From NCBI RefSeq assembly GCF_900142895.1, contig NZ_LT670847.1, forward strand, positions 3,046,098-3,110,097: a stretch of DNA of 64,000 bases, written 5' to 3'. Below are positions 38,158 to 48,600 of this stretch, in pieces. Made by a program: the position numbers and the translations under genes. The notes beneath the pieces were generated by a model. The model was not told where the DNA came from and made no database searches. It saw only the letters and a program-made list of their open reading frames with translations. Each line of letters starts with the position of its first letter. The first letter of the stretch is position 1. This DNA is from Vreelandella subglaciescola (lineage in GTDB: Bacteria; Pseudomonadota; Gammaproteobacteria; Pseudomonadales; Halomonadaceae).

Positions 38158-38243
38158 GAGCGTCTACCTCCTTCGGTGACGCAGATTGTGGCGGCGGTGG
38201 CACGGTTTTGCCACCCCTTGACCAATTATTTTTACTCGCCGCG

Positions 38244-39152
38244 CTAGCCCTTGGGTTTATGCGGTGTTTTGCGCTTTATTACGGCATTTTTTTCGATATG
38301 TTCAATGATCAGCCCGGCGATATCCTTGCCGGTAGCGCTCTCGATACCCCGCAGCCCGGGAGACGAGTTGACCTCCATGATGACCGGTCCGTGGTTGGCG
38401 CGTAAAAGGTCAACGCCGGCAACGCGAAGCCCCATCGCCTTGGCCGCTCGGATGGCCGTGGAGCGCTCTTCCGGCGTGATACGAATGACGCTGGCACTGC
38501 CCCCACGGTGAAGATTGGAGCGAAACTCGCCGTCGGCGGCCTGGCGTTTCATGCTCGCGACGACCTTGTCGCCAATGACGAAGCAGCGAATGTCGGCGCC
38601 TTTGGCTTCCTTGATGTACTCCTGCACCATGATGTTGGCTTTCATGCCCATGAATGCCTGAATCACCGACTCGGCAGCCTGATTGGTTTCCGCCAGCACC
38701 ACGCCAATGCCCTGGGTACCTTCCAGCAACTTGATGACCAGCGGTGCGCCCTTGACCATGGTAATCAAATCAGGAATATCGTCGGGGGAGTGGGCAAAGC
38801 CGGTGATCGGTAGCCCCAGCCCCTTGCGCGACAAGAGCTGCAGCGAGCGCAGCTTGTCCCGGGAGCGGGAAATCGACACCGAGTCGTTGACCACATAGGT
38901 GCCCATCATTTCAAACTGGCGCAGTACCGCGCAGCCGTAGAACGTGACCGACGAGCCAATGCGTGGAATAACCGCGTCAAACGGCTCGATGTTGTGCCCT
39001 TTGTAGTGAATCGACGGATGGTGCGAGGCGATACTCATGTAACAACGCAAGGTATCGACCACCCGTGCGCTGTGGCCGCGGGCTTCGGCCGCTTCAACCA
39101 GGCGCCGGGTGGAGTACAGGTTACGGTTACGGGATAGCAGGGCAATGTGCAT
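38244..39152 (-). CDS. rimK: Alpha-L-glutamate ligase RimK
   Basis: ATP-grasp ligase that adds glutamates to the C-terminus of ribosomal protein S6 and can make polyglutamate; 302 residues, as in E. coli (300). Visible are [22 protein letters not shown], the ATP-grasp lid [11 protein letters not shown], the metal region [15 protein letters not shown] and the ribosomal-substrate region [15 protein letters not shown]. The RimK-linked protease-like gene lies just upstream on the same strand. Confidence 0.95.
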   Translation of the reverse strand: MHIALLSRNRNLYSTRRLVEAAEARGHSARVVDTLRCYMSIASHHPSIHYKGHNIEPFDAVIPRIGSSVTFYGCAVLRQFEMMGTYVVNDSVSISRSRDKLRSLQLLSRKGLGLPITGFAHSPDDIPDLITMVKGAPLVIKLLEGTQGIGVVLAETNQAAESVIQAFMGMKANIMVQEYIKEAKGADIRCFVIGDKVVASMKRQAADGEFRSNLHRGGSASVIRITPEERSTAIRAAKAMGLRVAGVDLLRANHGPVIMEVNSSPGLRGIESATGKDIAGLIIEHIEKNAVIKRKTPHKPKG

Positions 39153-39209
39153 GCAGTGCTCCAGGCCGGTTAAGCGGGCGGTTGCGTCAATGGAGTGAGT
39201 CGCAATGGG

Positions 39210-39650
39210 CTACGGCTCACCGTGTAAAAAAGAGGCGCCGGGTGCCACCAGGAAGCGGCGCATGGCGCGACGTCCCAGCAGCATCGGATGACGCATGTCA
39301 CGTCGGTCCGTCAACGTCAGCTCCACCGGGAAAGACAGCTCGCCCATGTTGAGCATAGTGCGAATCACGTGGCGATATTCGGCGTGCCCGTTTGAGCTGG
39401 TGATGCGACGACGATCGTGCAGCGGCTGGGTGATCCGGTGTGCCGGCGTGTCGGCTCCGCCACTGCGCGTGATAAAACGCACCCACGGCTGGCCGGACGG
39501 GTCGTCAAAGGTTTCAACCTCTTCGGCATGCAGCACCGAGGTGCGCGCGCCGGTGTCCGTCTTACAGCATAAGTGTAGATTCAGTTCAGGCAGCGTGACC
39601 ATTTCACGACGGCCAATAACGGCCTTTGCCTGATAGGGGAGTTCTTTCAC
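39210..39650 (-). CDS. RimK-associated retropepsin-like ("zinc protease") protein
   Basis: A 146-residue protein of the PF05618 family, often called ATP-dependent zinc protease. The aspartic-protease-like motif is KTDTGARTSVLHA (Asp at about 36), followed by LLGRRAMRRFLV near the C-terminus. It often accompanies rimK and may trim or recognise glutamylated protein. The GTG at 39650 is used because AAGGAG precedes it. Confidence 0.85.
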   Translation of the reverse strand: MKELPYQAKAVIGRREMVTLPELNLHLCCKTDTGARTSVLHAEEVETFDDPSGQPWVRFITRSGGADTPAHRITQPLHDRRRITSSNGHAEYRHVIRTMLNMGELSFPVELTLTDRRDMRHPMLLGRRAMRRFLVAPGASFLHGEP

Positions 39651-39696
39651 AGTGCTGTCTCCTTCACCATCATTTCCTTGTTCTGGCACGCCGGTG

Positions 39697-40731
39697 CTAT
39701 GACGTTCCGGTCAGCCCAAGCAGCCGCGCGTGCAGGCGAGAGCCTTCGGGGGCATCGCGTAGCAGCGCGATGACGGGCAGCCGCAGACGCGGAATCAAGG
39801 CCAGGTCGCGCACCACGGTGCCAAAACCGGTGCGCGGGTCTTGTGCCAGGCGAGTTAAGAACAAGGGCAGGCGCTCGCCGTCTTCCAGCAGTGGCCAGCC
39901 GCGCCCGGCAATGGCGGCCAGTGTGTCCGGGCCGCAGGCGGCTTCATCGGCCAGCAGCGTGGCATACCAGATGCCTGCACGGGCGTCATCGCTGCTGCCC
40001 ACAGCGCGTATGCAGGCACAAAATGTTTCCACGTCGCCATGGGTAGCGGCCGTCTCACCACGTTGGCAAAGTTCACCCACCAGCGCGGCGGCGAGCGGGC
40101 GATGCTCCAGGCAATGACACAGCGAGCGCAGCATCGGCGTTGGCAGTTTATGTAGCACCTTGGCCAGCCGTTGTTGCCCGGTCTCATCCATGCGAATGGC
40201 ATAGTCGGCAATACCCTGCAGGCCCAGCGCTTCCCAATCGCTGTAACGGCCGTCGATAAACGCCTCCACCGCCGCCAGATACTGGCTGGGGGGCAGCTTG
40301 GCATCCCACGTTGCGCGCGCGTTCAGCGCGGCCTGAAACGTCATGTCGGGCGTAAACGCCAGCGGGTTATCGTGCATTAAATGCTCGATGGCGCTGTCGC
40401 TGCCTTGGGTACCGGCAGTCTGGTTGGCGCTGTGGCCGAGGGTTTCCAGCAGCCGCTGCAAAAAGGCATCACGCTGGGCTGGCGATAGATAGCCCTGTTC
40501 GTCCAACGGCAGGCTCAAGAACCAGATGGCGGGCTCCGGCATATCGCCCAGGCGAAAGACCGCCGCCAGTCGCGCCTGACCTTGCCAGGGTTCTGGCCAG
40601 GGAGCGGTACCACTTTCAAAAGCGGCGAGCGTATCCCGCGTGCAGGGCGTAACGCGCCGGCCCATATGGTAAAGGGCGACGTCCGCACCGCTGCGGGTAA
40701 AAAAATCATCAAGAGTATGAATCGGCTGCAT
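39697..40731 (-). CDS. DUF3549 family protein
   Basis: A 344-residue soluble protein I recognise as DUF3549, of unknown function. It starts with MQPIHTLDDFFTRSGADVALYHMGRRVTPC and has a helical repeat-like C-terminal half. The start at 40731 has an AAGGA site 5 bases upstream. It lies about 46 bases upstream of the protease-like gene on the same strand, so the order is DUF3549, protease-like gene, rimK. Confidence 0.75.
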   Translation of the reverse strand: MQPIHTLDDFFTRSGADVALYHMGRRVTPCTRDTLAAFESGTAPWPEPWQGQARLAAVFRLGDMPEPAIWFLSLPLDEQGYLSPAQRDAFLQRLLETLGHSANQTAGTQGSDSAIEHLMHDNPLAFTPDMTFQAALNARATWDAKLPPSQYLAAVEAFIDGRYSDWEALGLQGIADYAIRMDETGQQRLAKVLHKLPTPMLRSLCHCLEHRPLAAALVGELCQRGETAATHGDVETFCACIRAVGSSDDARAGIWYATLLADEAACGPDTLAAIAGRGWPLLEDGERLPLFLTRLAQDPRTGFGTVVRDLALIPRLRLPVIALLRDAPEGSRLHARLLGLTGTS

Positions 40732-40889
40732 GGCATCCTTCCGCATTGCAAGCCTGCACTCTACCTTGCCGCTTGGTAGGTGTCAGCCGTCGTCACGGAA
40801 AAAATCCGGGCACAGGGCGGTTTTGGTCAAAAAATGAGCAATATTCTTACAAGCCCGTGACATCAGGCTTTGCGCGACCTTTCCAGAGT

Positions 40890-40982
40890 TTATCCACAGT
40901 CTCTTTCAGGTTTTCTGTGAACCGGTGAATAACGTATGGCACCGCCGGGCTGATTATCCACAAAGTGGCGAATTGATTCACA
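40890..40982 (+). promoter_or_regulatory. DnaA-box cluster in an intergenic region
   Basis: Between the DUF3549 gene and yqcC (40732-41083) two perfect TTATCCACA boxes lie at 40890-40898 and 40954-40962 on the plus strand. Near-matches are TTATTCACC on the minus strand at 40924-40932 and TGATTCACA at 40974-40982. Three GATC sites follow within about 25 bases (near 40989-41013). The region has no gene. It may bind DnaA-ATP for titration or gene control, but it is not next to dnaA or other origin genes. Confidence 0.5.
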
Positions 40983-41083
40983 AGGCAGCGATCCATGGGT
41001 CGGATCTGTGCGATCCACCGCTGGTGCTTGGCAAGGTCACCCCCTCACTGGGATAATACGCGGCTTTAGCCATACGGTGCCCC

Positions 41084-41416
41084 ATGACGATACATCAAGA
41101 GCTTGAACAAGCGCTGGAAGAGCTGGAAGCGACGCTTAAGGCAACCAGCCTGTGGCGCATTGAAACACCGCCGCCCGCGGCGTTTGAAAGCCGGCAACCG
41201 TTTTGCGTGGATACCATGTCGCTGCCGCAGTGGCTGCGCTTTGTGTTCGTAGCACGCCTTTATGCGCTGATTGAAGCTCGGGCGCCGCTGCCGGCGAAAT
41301 GCGAAGTCGCGCCGGCCATTGCGGCCTACCTTCAGCAGCAGAGTGCCAAGGCAAGCGACCAGCTGTTGGTCGTACAGAGCGTTGAACGCATCGATGAGCT
41401 GATCACCCGGCATTAA
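41084..41416 (+). CDS. yqcC: YqcC family protein (DUF446)
   Basis: A 110-residue helical protein similar to E. coli YqcC: an N-terminal helical start, LWRIETPPPAAFESRQPFCVDTMSLPQWLRFVFVARLYALIEARAPLP then a helical end. Its function is not settled; in E. coli it lies beside truC. Convergent with ompW. Confidence 0.85.
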   Translation: MTIHQELEQALEELEATLKATSLWRIETPPPAAFESRQPFCVDTMSLPQWLRFVFVARLYALIEARAPLPAKCEVAPAIAAYLQQQSAKASDQLLVVQSVERIDELITRH

Positions 41417-41443
41417 AAAAGTGCTGCCCGCATGGCGAGCAGC
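41415..41443 (-). terminator. Terminator of ompW
   Basis: GCTGCCCGC, ATG and GCGAGCAGC (41423-41443) form a 9-pair stem with one G-U when read on the minus strand, followed by six T. It lies 47 bases after the ompW stop. Confidence 0.75.
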
Positions 41444-41489
41444 GCCAAACGCTGAGGAGAATCGGTCAGTAGAAAAAGCGCAGAAACGC

Positions 41490-42134
41490 TTAGAAGCGAT
41501 AGCTGATACCGGCCATGACGACTACCGGGTCGATTTCCACGGTGCCGGCGTTGGCACCGGCGACTTTGGTGTCGGTATCGATATCGATATACCAGGCAGC
41601 GGCGTTCATCGCCCAGTTATCGTCAATCAGCAGGTCAATGCCGATCTGGCCGGCCGCACCCCAGGAATCTTCCAGCTCAAGCGAGGCACCGGGCACATTG
41701 ACCTCTTCGCCGGAAAAGTGCGTGTAGTTGATGCCCGCGCCGATGTAAGGCTGGACGCGTGCGGCGGTGCCGCCAAGCGGATAGTACTGAAGCGTCAGCG
41801 TGGGCGGCAGGTGTTTGGTTTTGCCAGTGACAGCGCCGTCAGCGATGCTGATGTCGTGCTCGAAGGGTAGGGCTGCGAGCAACTCCACGCCCATCTTGTC
41901 GTGGAAGCGATAGCCCACCGTAAAGGCAAAGCCGGACTCGTCGTCAACATCCACGCCAAGGCCGGTCATACCCAGCGTATTAATGTCGCCGTTATCACTT
42001 TTCGGCGCGACCTTGGCCACGCCAACGCGAGTATAAATATCGCCCGCACCGTAAGCGAAAGCCTGAGTGCTGGCGGTAACGCCGGCAGCGGCAACGCCGG
42101 CGGCAAGCAGAGCGGTCAGGGCAGTTTTGCGCAT
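41490..42134 (-). CDS. Outer membrane protein OmpW
   Basis: An eight-strand beta-barrel of the OmpW family, 214 residues. The signal peptide is 1-27 (ending AFA). Barrel strands alternate, with the family pattern LPPTLTLQYYPLGGTAARVQPYIGAGINYTHF and the C-terminal Phe of VVMAGISYRF, which targets the BAM complex. Such porins take up small hydrophobic molecules; the ligand here is unknown. Confidence 0.9.
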   Translation of the reverse strand: MRKTALTALLAAGVAAAGVTASTQAFAYGAGDIYTRVGVAKVAPKSDNGDINTLGMTGLGVDVDDESGFAFTVGYRFHDKMGVELLAALPFEHDISIADGAVTGKTKHLPPTLTLQYYPLGGTAARVQPYIGAGINYTHFSGEEVNVPGASLELEDSWGAAGQIGIDLLIDDNWAMNAAAWYIDIDTDTKVAGANAGTVEIDPVVVMAGISYRF

Positions 42135-42269
42135 CGTTTAGTGACTCCAGAGGTTTTACATTACAGGCAAGCTAGGGCTTGTCGTTTATCAATGAAGTCA
42201 GTGTAAATGCCGTGCCTTGGCGGGTTATTGACCCAGCGCAAGGGAGTTCCGTCTTCTAATAAAAAGGCA

Positions 42270-42297
42270 TGAAAAAGGGCTCCCGCGGGAGCCCTTT
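42270..42297 (-). terminator. putP terminator
   Basis: A perfect palindrome (42274-42297) of 11 pairs with almost no loop (GC). Read on the minus strand it is followed by T's, and it comes after the putP stop and the heptamer array, so it ends putP mRNA. Confidence 0.75.
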
Positions 42298-42342
42298 CAT
42301 CTTTCATCTTTCATCTTTCATCTTTCATCTTTCATCTTTCAG
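42294..42342 (+). repeat. Heptanucleotide tandem repeat (CTTTCAT)
   Basis: Six perfect units and one imperfect unit of CTTTCAT. The first unit overlaps the 3' arm of the terminator. The array therefore lies within the transcribed 3' end of putP, between its stop (42364) and the terminator. Reads on the minus strand as GATGAAA repeats. Confidence 0.9.
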
Positions 42343-42363
42343 CTTTTATTATGCTGAGCGGTA

Positions 42364-43857
42364 TTATGCCCGCTCGATGGCCTGATATTCCTCCGCATCG
42401 GCCGTCACGCTGCTCACCACCATGATGGCAACGAAGGCAGCGATGAAGCCGGGAATGATCTCGTAGATACCGGGACCGCCCATGAACTCACCGTTCCAGC
42501 CCAGTGAAATCCAGATGATAACGGTGAGGGCACCTACAATCATGCCCGCAAGGGCGCCGGCACCGTTGGTGCGCGGCCACATCAGCGACAGAATGATCAG
42601 CGGGCCGAAGGCCGCGCCAAAGCCTGCCCAGGCGTTACTCACCAGACCCAGCACCTGAGAGGTTGGATCCGACGCAATGACCGCTGCCACCAGGCCAACC
42701 AGCACGACACTAATCCGGCCAACCGTGACGGCTTCTTTTTCCGACGCCTCTTTACGCAGGAACAGGCGGTAGAAATCCTCGGTCAGCGAGGAGGAGGCCA
42801 CCAGCAGCTGGCTGGAAATGGTGCTCATGACGGCGGCAAGCAGTGCGGCATAAAGGAAGCCGGTGATCAGCGGGTGGAACAGCAGTTCCGAGAGGATGAT
42901 AAAGATCGTTTCCGGATCGGCGACCTCGAGTCCGTTGCGGATCGCATAGGCCCGGCCGAATATCCCCATGGAGATGGCGCCGACCAGCGAGATGAACATC
43001 CAGCTCATGCCGATGTTACGGGCGACAGGAACCTCTTTCAGACTCCGGATGGCCATGAAGCGCACAATGATGTGTGGCTGCCCAAAATACCCCAGCCCCC
43101 ACGTTACGGCAGATAGCCAGCCGATAAAGGTCAACCCCTCCGTCCAGGATAGAAGCGTAGGATCGGTTGCATTCAGGGTCTGTGACGCCTGATCGAAGCC
43201 GCCGCCCCCTTGGCCATAGAGGACCACGATGGGCATGATCACCAGTGCCAGCATCATGATGCAGCCCTGCACGAAGTCCGTCATGCTCACGGCCATGAAG
43301 CCGCCGATGACTGAGTAGACCAGTACCACGCCCAGCGTGATAACGATGCCTGCAGAGTAGTCGCTCATGCCGCCAATACTGATCACGCCGGAAAACGCGC
43401 TTTCGAACAGCTTGCCGCCTGCCACCAGGCCCGACGCTGTATAAACCGCGAAAAACACCACGATAACGATAGCAGATACCGTTCTCAGCGGTATGGCTTG
43501 GGTCGGGAAGCGGTTTGCCAGGAATGCCGGAATGGTGATCGCATTACCATAGTGCACCGTTTGTTCGCGAAGGCGCGGTGCAACCAGCACCCAGTTGAAG
43601 AACGCGCCCACGAACAGGCCGATACCAATCCAGGCGGAACCCAGGCCGGAGATAAACATGGCCCCGGGTAAACCCAGCAGCAGCCAGCCGCTCATGTCCG
43701 AAGCGCCCGCCGAAAGGGCTGCTACCTGTGGGCTTAGGGATCGGCCACCCAGTATGTAACCTTCAGACGTAGACGTGGATTTGCGCATCGCATAGAAGCC
43801 GATGCCAATCATGAGTGCGAAGTAGATAAAAAGGCTGATCCAAACGCCAATAGCCAT
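42364..43857 (-). CDS. putP: Sodium/proline symporter PutP
   Basis: A 13-helix SSS-family transporter of 497 residues importing proline with sodium. Visible parts are ISLFIYFALMIGIGFYAMRKS, the sodium/proline region SAGASDMSGWLLLGLPGA (helix 2), GGFMAVSMTDFVQG and MSTISSQLLVASSSLTEDFYR. Sodium coupling suits a halophile. It follows putA on the same strand but is now separated from it by an IS element. Confidence 0.95.
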   Translation of the reverse strand: MAIGVWISLFIYFALMIGIGFYAMRKSTSTSEGYILGGRSLSPQVAALSAGASDMSGWLLLGLPGAMFISGLGSAWIGIGLFVGAFFNWVLVAPRLREQTVHYGNAITIPAFLANRFPTQAIPLRTVSAIVIVVFFAVYTASGLVAGGKLFESAFSGVISIGGMSDYSAGIVITLGVVLVYSVIGGFMAVSMTDFVQGCIMMLALVIMPIVVLYGQGGGGFDQASQTLNATDPTLLSWTEGLTFIGWLSAVTWGLGYFGQPHIIVRFMAIRSLKEVPVARNIGMSWMFISLVGAISMGIFGRAYAIRNGLEVADPETIFIILSELLFHPLITGFLYAALLAAVMSTISSQLLVASSSLTEDFYRLFLRKEASEKEAVTVGRISVVLVGLVAAVIASDPTSQVLGLVSNAWAGFGAAFGPLIILSLMWPRTNGAGALAGMIVGALTVIIWISLGWNGEFMGGPGIYEIIPGFIAAFVAIMVVSSVTADAEEYQAIERA

Positions 43858-43942
43858 AAGAACATCTCCCGTTTGTTATTGAGCCGGGTGCCACTCCGGC
43901 CGATTGTGGGTATGCGTATGCAGCAACCCGGGCTGTTGTAAT

Positions 43943-45659
43943 CCCGCCTTATTCACCGGGCTGAGACAGAAAAGAAGATGGCGAGCAGTTTCTCTTGTAG
44001 AATCAATATGTTCCTAACCGAACTTGACTCAAGAGGACCACTCGCCATGGGTGAAAGCCTATCCCCCTGGACCCCGTCATGCAACGGGTCCATCCGCGTC
44101 GAGCTCAGCGGCCATCGCACCACCAGCGACAGCGGTGCTTTGCTGTTGCGTGAAGCCCTCGACAACAGCGGCATGATCGATGCGCTGGACGACCATCTGG
44201 TCGATCATCGCGACCCGGATCGCGTCCGCCACTCGTTAGCCAGCCAGCTGCGTACCCTGGTGCTGCAGCGTTCGATGGGCTGGATCGACCTCAGCGATAC
44301 CGACACGCTCCGCCGTGACCCGCTCTGGCAGCTAGCCTGCAGTGATGCCCGCGGGACAACGCCGTTGGCTCAGGACCGGCCATCTCAAGCGACGCTGTCG
44401 CGGCTGCTGACGTGCCTGGGCCGCGACGACAATATCGATACCGTGCATGAGGGCCTGCTGCGGCTGGCGGTCTGGCGACTGACCTCGCTGGACGGCGGCG
44501 AACGCCCCGAGCATCTGACGCTGGACATCGACGGCTTGCCGATCGACGTCCACGGCCACCAGGGCGGTTCGGCGTTTCATGGACTTTACGGGGCCAGAAT
44601 CTACTCGCCTTTGGTGGCCTCGCTGGCAGAGACCGGCGACATGGTGGGCGGTCTGCTGCGTGAAGGTAACGCCGGCCCAGCCGAGAATGCCGATACCTGG
44701 ATCCCACATCTGGTGCGGCGACTCAACGAGAGCACCGGGGCCAAGGTCAAGGTACGCATCGACGCGGGTTTCACCGACAACGACACGCTTGAGGCGCTGG
44801 AAGATCGCGACATCGAGTATCTGGGCCGGTTGCGCAGTCATACGGGCCTGCAGACACTGGCAGCGCCACATCTGAAGCGGCCACGCGGCCGGCCCCCCGA
44901 GCAACCTCGGGAATGGTGCCATGACCTGGCGTACCAAGCCGGTACCTGGCCGGCGCCGCGGCGCGTGGTGCTGGTGGTACAAGAGCGGCCCGATGATCTG
45001 CTGCTGCATGCCTTCTTTTTGGTCACCAACCTCGGCAAGTTCAACTGGCCGCCGGAAAAGGTCCTGGCGCTTTATCGCAAGCGCGGCAGCGCCGAAGCCC
45101 ACATGGGCGAGGTGAAGTCGGCGCTCGACCTGCATCTCTCCTCGACTGATCGCGGTGTCTCCACCGTCCAGGACGTCATGGCCCGCAACGAGGTAAACCT
45201 GCTGCTGACTCTCTGCGCTTATCAGGTGCTACACGGGCTGCGTTGCCTGTTGGAACGACAGACCCGGCAGGGCTGGAGCCTGAAGCGGATGCGCGAGCAG
45301 GTGCTTAAGGTGGCCGCCACGCTGACAGTGCACGCCCGGCGCATCACCGTGCACCTCGGCGATGCCGCCGATAAATGGTGGCCATCTTTACTGAAAGGGT
45401 TGCCGCGGCTGACGGCATTGACCTGACACGTCGCATTACTCAGCCTTTTCCAGCAGACAAAACGGCCACTATGGAGGCCGACGACCACGGCTGCGCCGTC
45501 ACTCGAAACCAATGAACTTCAGTTATAAATATCACGGCATTGATACGATAAAGCTATGTGCTAATCGGCTACTCAGCGACCGTATGACATAAAAGCCGGT
45601 CGGTCCCGGTCACCACGGGACGTAAAACGCTCGTTCGGCGTCCTGATGAATAAGGCGGG
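43943..45659 (+). mobile_element. IS1380-family insertion sequence, copy 1 (intact)
   Basis: 1717 bases. The left end CCCGCCTTATTCA is the inverted complement of the right end TGAATAAGGCGGG (13 bases). A 5-base duplication GTAAT flanks it (43938-43942 and 45660-45664). It carries one intact transposase. The 233-base noncoding tail after the transposase (45427-45659) is shared by copy 2. It lies between putP (start 43857) and putA (end 45700). Confidence 0.95.
44047..45426 (+). CDS. IS1380-family DDE transposase
   Basis: 459 residues, intact. The start at 44047 (MGESLSPW) is preferred over an earlier in-frame ATG because of the GAGGA site about 9 bases ahead. Family marks are LTLDIDGLPIDVHGHQGGSAFHGLYG with the first catalytic Asp and VRIDAGFTDNDTLEALEDRDIEYLGR with the second. 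The C-terminal KRGSAEAHMGEVKSALDL likely has the catalytic Glu. Confidence 0.92.
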   Translation: MGESLSPWTPSCNGSIRVELSGHRTTSDSGALLLREALDNSGMIDALDDHLVDHRDPDRVRHSLASQLRTLVLQRSMGWIDLSDTDTLRRDPLWQLACSDARGTTPLAQDRPSQATLSRLLTCLGRDDNIDTVHEGLLRLAVWRLTSLDGGERPEHLTLDIDGLPIDVHGHQGGSAFHGLYGARIYSPLVASLAETGDMVGGLLREGNAGPAENADTWIPHLVRRLNESTGAKVKVRIDAGFTDNDTLEALEDRDIEYLGRLRSHTGLQTLAAPHLKRPRGRPPEQPREWCHDLAYQAGTWPAPRRVVLVVQERPDDLLLHAFFLVTNLGKFNWPPEKVLALYRKRGSAEAHMGEVKSALDLHLSSTDRGVSTVQDVMARNEVNLLLTLCAYQVLHGLRCLLERQTRQGWSLKRMREQVLKVAATLTVHARRITVHLGDAADKWWPSLLKGLPRLTALT

Positions 45660-45699
45660 GTAATATTTATTTATCGTTGTCGAGGTTATGGCTGTGGCC

Positions 45700-48600
45700 T
45701 TAGCTATCCCCCATGGCCAGAAGTGAGGCGTTGCCGCCGAGGGCGGCGGTGTTGTTGGTCACGGTTTTTTCCGAGGCAAAGCGCAGCAGGTAGTTGGGCC
45801 CACCGGCCTTGGGGCCGGTGCCTGAAAGCCCCTGGCCGCCAAACGGCTGAACGCCGACCACCGCGCCGATGATATTGCGATTGATATACACGTTACCGGC
45901 GCGGATTTTCTGCGCGATTTCCGCTGCGAACGAGGCATTACGGCTGTGCACGCCAAACGTCAGCCCGTAGCCGCGACCGTTGATATCGTCGATGACCTGA
46001 TCGAGCTCACTGGCTTTGTAGCGCACGATGTGGAGTATCGGCCCGAACTGTTCGCGGCTAAGCGCATCGATGTTGTCGATGGCAACGGCCGCCGGTGCGA
46101 TAAAGGTGCCGTCCTGTGTCCGCTCGGCCTCCAGCGGCGTTTGTGCAATCAGGCGGCCTTCCGCGGTCAGCGTGTCGATGTGGGCCTGCAGCTGTTCGCG
46201 GGCGTCTTCGTCGATGACCGGGCCCACGTCAGTGCCCAGGTCACGCGGGTCGCCCACGCGCAGTTCCTGCATTGCCCCGGTCAGAATTTCGATGACGCGC
46301 TCGGCCACGTCTTCCTGCAGGTACAGCACGCGTAGCGCCGAACAGCGTTGGCCAGCGCTCTGAAAGGCTGACTGGATAACGTCAACCACGACCTGTTCAG
46401 GCAGGGCGGTGGAGTCCACGATCATCGCGTTCATGCCGCCGGTTTCGGCAATCAGCGTGGGCAGCGGCGCGTTTTCCCGCGCGGCCAGCGCTCGGTTGAT
46501 AATTTGCGCGGTATCAGTGCCGCCGGTAAACGCCACGCCGGTAATGCGCGGGTCGGCGGTCAGCACGCTGCCCACGCTCTTGCCATCGCCGGGCAGCAGC
46601 TGTACTGCGTTGCGCGGCATGCCGGCGGCGTATAAAAGTTCGACCACGCGGTGGGCAATGAGCGAGGTTTGTTCCGCCGGCTTGGCCAGTACGGTATTGC
46701 CGGCCACCGCCGCGGCGACCATCTGGCCGCAGAAAATCGCCACGGGGAAGTTCCACGGGCTGATGGCCGCGAAGACACCCTTTCCGCCCATCTGCAGGCA
46801 GTTGGACTCGCCGGTGGGGCCGGGCAGTTCGATGGCCTCGCTGAAAATGTCTTCAGCGCGCATGGCGTAATAACGGCAGAAATCCACTGCTTCCTTGATT
46901 TCGTCAACGCCGTCGGTCAACAGCTTGCCGCCTTCCCGCGAGCACAGCGTCATCAGCTCGGGCGTGTGTGACTCGAGCAGGTCGGCAAAGCGGCGCAGTA
47001 TGGCGGCGCGCTCGGCCACCGGCGTGGCGTCCCAGTCGGGAAACGCTGCCCAGGCCGCATCCAGCGCCTGAGCCGTTTGTGCCTGGGTGACCCATTGAAT
47101 GCTGCCCAGACGCTGGCGCCGGTCAAAGGGGCAGGTGACGTCGTGGGTGTTGGCCGTATCGTCGTCGACCTCAAACGCCAGCAGGGGCTTGGCCGTATAG
47201 GTTTTCTCCATGAACTCGGCCATTTGTTCCATCAGCGGATAGAAATGGCTGCGAACGTTGAGATTTACGCCGCGCGAGTTGCGCCGCCGAGGGCCGTAAA
47301 TATCCTGGGGCAGCGGGATGCGCGGGTTGGCAAAGGACTCGTGCGCGGCAAGGGTGTCAACGGGGTGTTCACAAAGCGATTTTACCGGCACGTCGGGATC
47401 AACGATCTGGTGGACAAACGACGAGTTGGCGCCGTTTTCCAGCAGCCTGCGCACCAGGTAGGGGAGTAGATCCTTGTGCGCACCAACCGGTGCGTAAATA
47501 CGGCAATAGGTGCCCTCGGGCGCGCGCTTAAGAGCGGCGTCGTAAAGCGCTTCGCCCATCCCGTGCAGGCGCTGAAACTCAAACGGTCGGCCGTGCTGGT
47601 TGGCCTGGGCCAGAATGGCCGTCACCGTATGGGCGTTGTGGGTGGCGAACTGGGGGAAGATACGTCCCTTTGTTGCCTCGGAAAGCAGAAACTGTGTGCA
47701 GGCCAAATACGCCACGTCGGTGCAGGCTTTACGCGTAAACACCGGGTAGCCTTCAACGCCCAGCTGCTGAGATTCCTTGACCTCGGTATCCCAGTAAGCG
47801 CCTTTCACCAGCCGCAGGGGGATTTCGTCGCCCTGCTGGTCGGCCAGCCGGTTAATGTAGTGAAGCGTGGGCAGCGCGCGCTTGGCGTAGGCCTGTATCA
47901 CTAGACCAAAGTGCCCCCAGCTTTTCGCGGCGTCGCTTTCGTACACGGCGCGGAAAACCTCGAGCGACAGCTCCAGACGGTCGACTTCCTCGGCGTCGAT
48001 GGTGATCTCGACATCAAGCTCGCGTGCCGTTTTCACCAGCGCGGTGACGGTATCCACCAGCTCGGTCAGGATCTGCTCGCGGCGGCCAAATTCATAGCGC
48101 GGGTGCAGCGCTGACAGCTTGATCGAGATGGACGGCGCGGGCGTGGTGTCGCGCAGTTTCTGGCGCGCCTTGCCCACCTGCTCGATGGCGCTTTTATAGT
48201 CGTTGAAGTAGCTCTGGGCGTCACCCCGGGTGCGCGCGGCTTCGCCCAGCATGTCGTAGGAATAGGTGTAGCCTTTGTCGAACAGCGGCTTGGAGCGCTT
48301 GAGCGCTTCGTCGATGTCGCGCCCCAGAACAAACTGCTTGCCCATGATTTTCATGGCTTCAACCATGGCGCGGCGAATGACCGGCTCGCCCATGCGATTG
48401 ACCATGCGGTTGATAAAGCTGGCCGGCTGGCCGTCTTCAGGGTGGGGGTGGTCAAGTTTGAGCACGTGGCCGGTCATCAACAGCCCCCACGTCGAGGCGT
48501 TGACCATCCATGATTCGCTTTTGCCGACGTGGGCGTTCCAGTCGGCGGGGCCGAGTTTGTCTTCGATCAGCGCATCGGCGGTGGCCTTGTCGGGAATGCG

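Noticed and set aside
42294..42342. CRISPR-like repeat
   Set aside because: The unit is 7 bases with no spacers; it is a simple tandem repeat.
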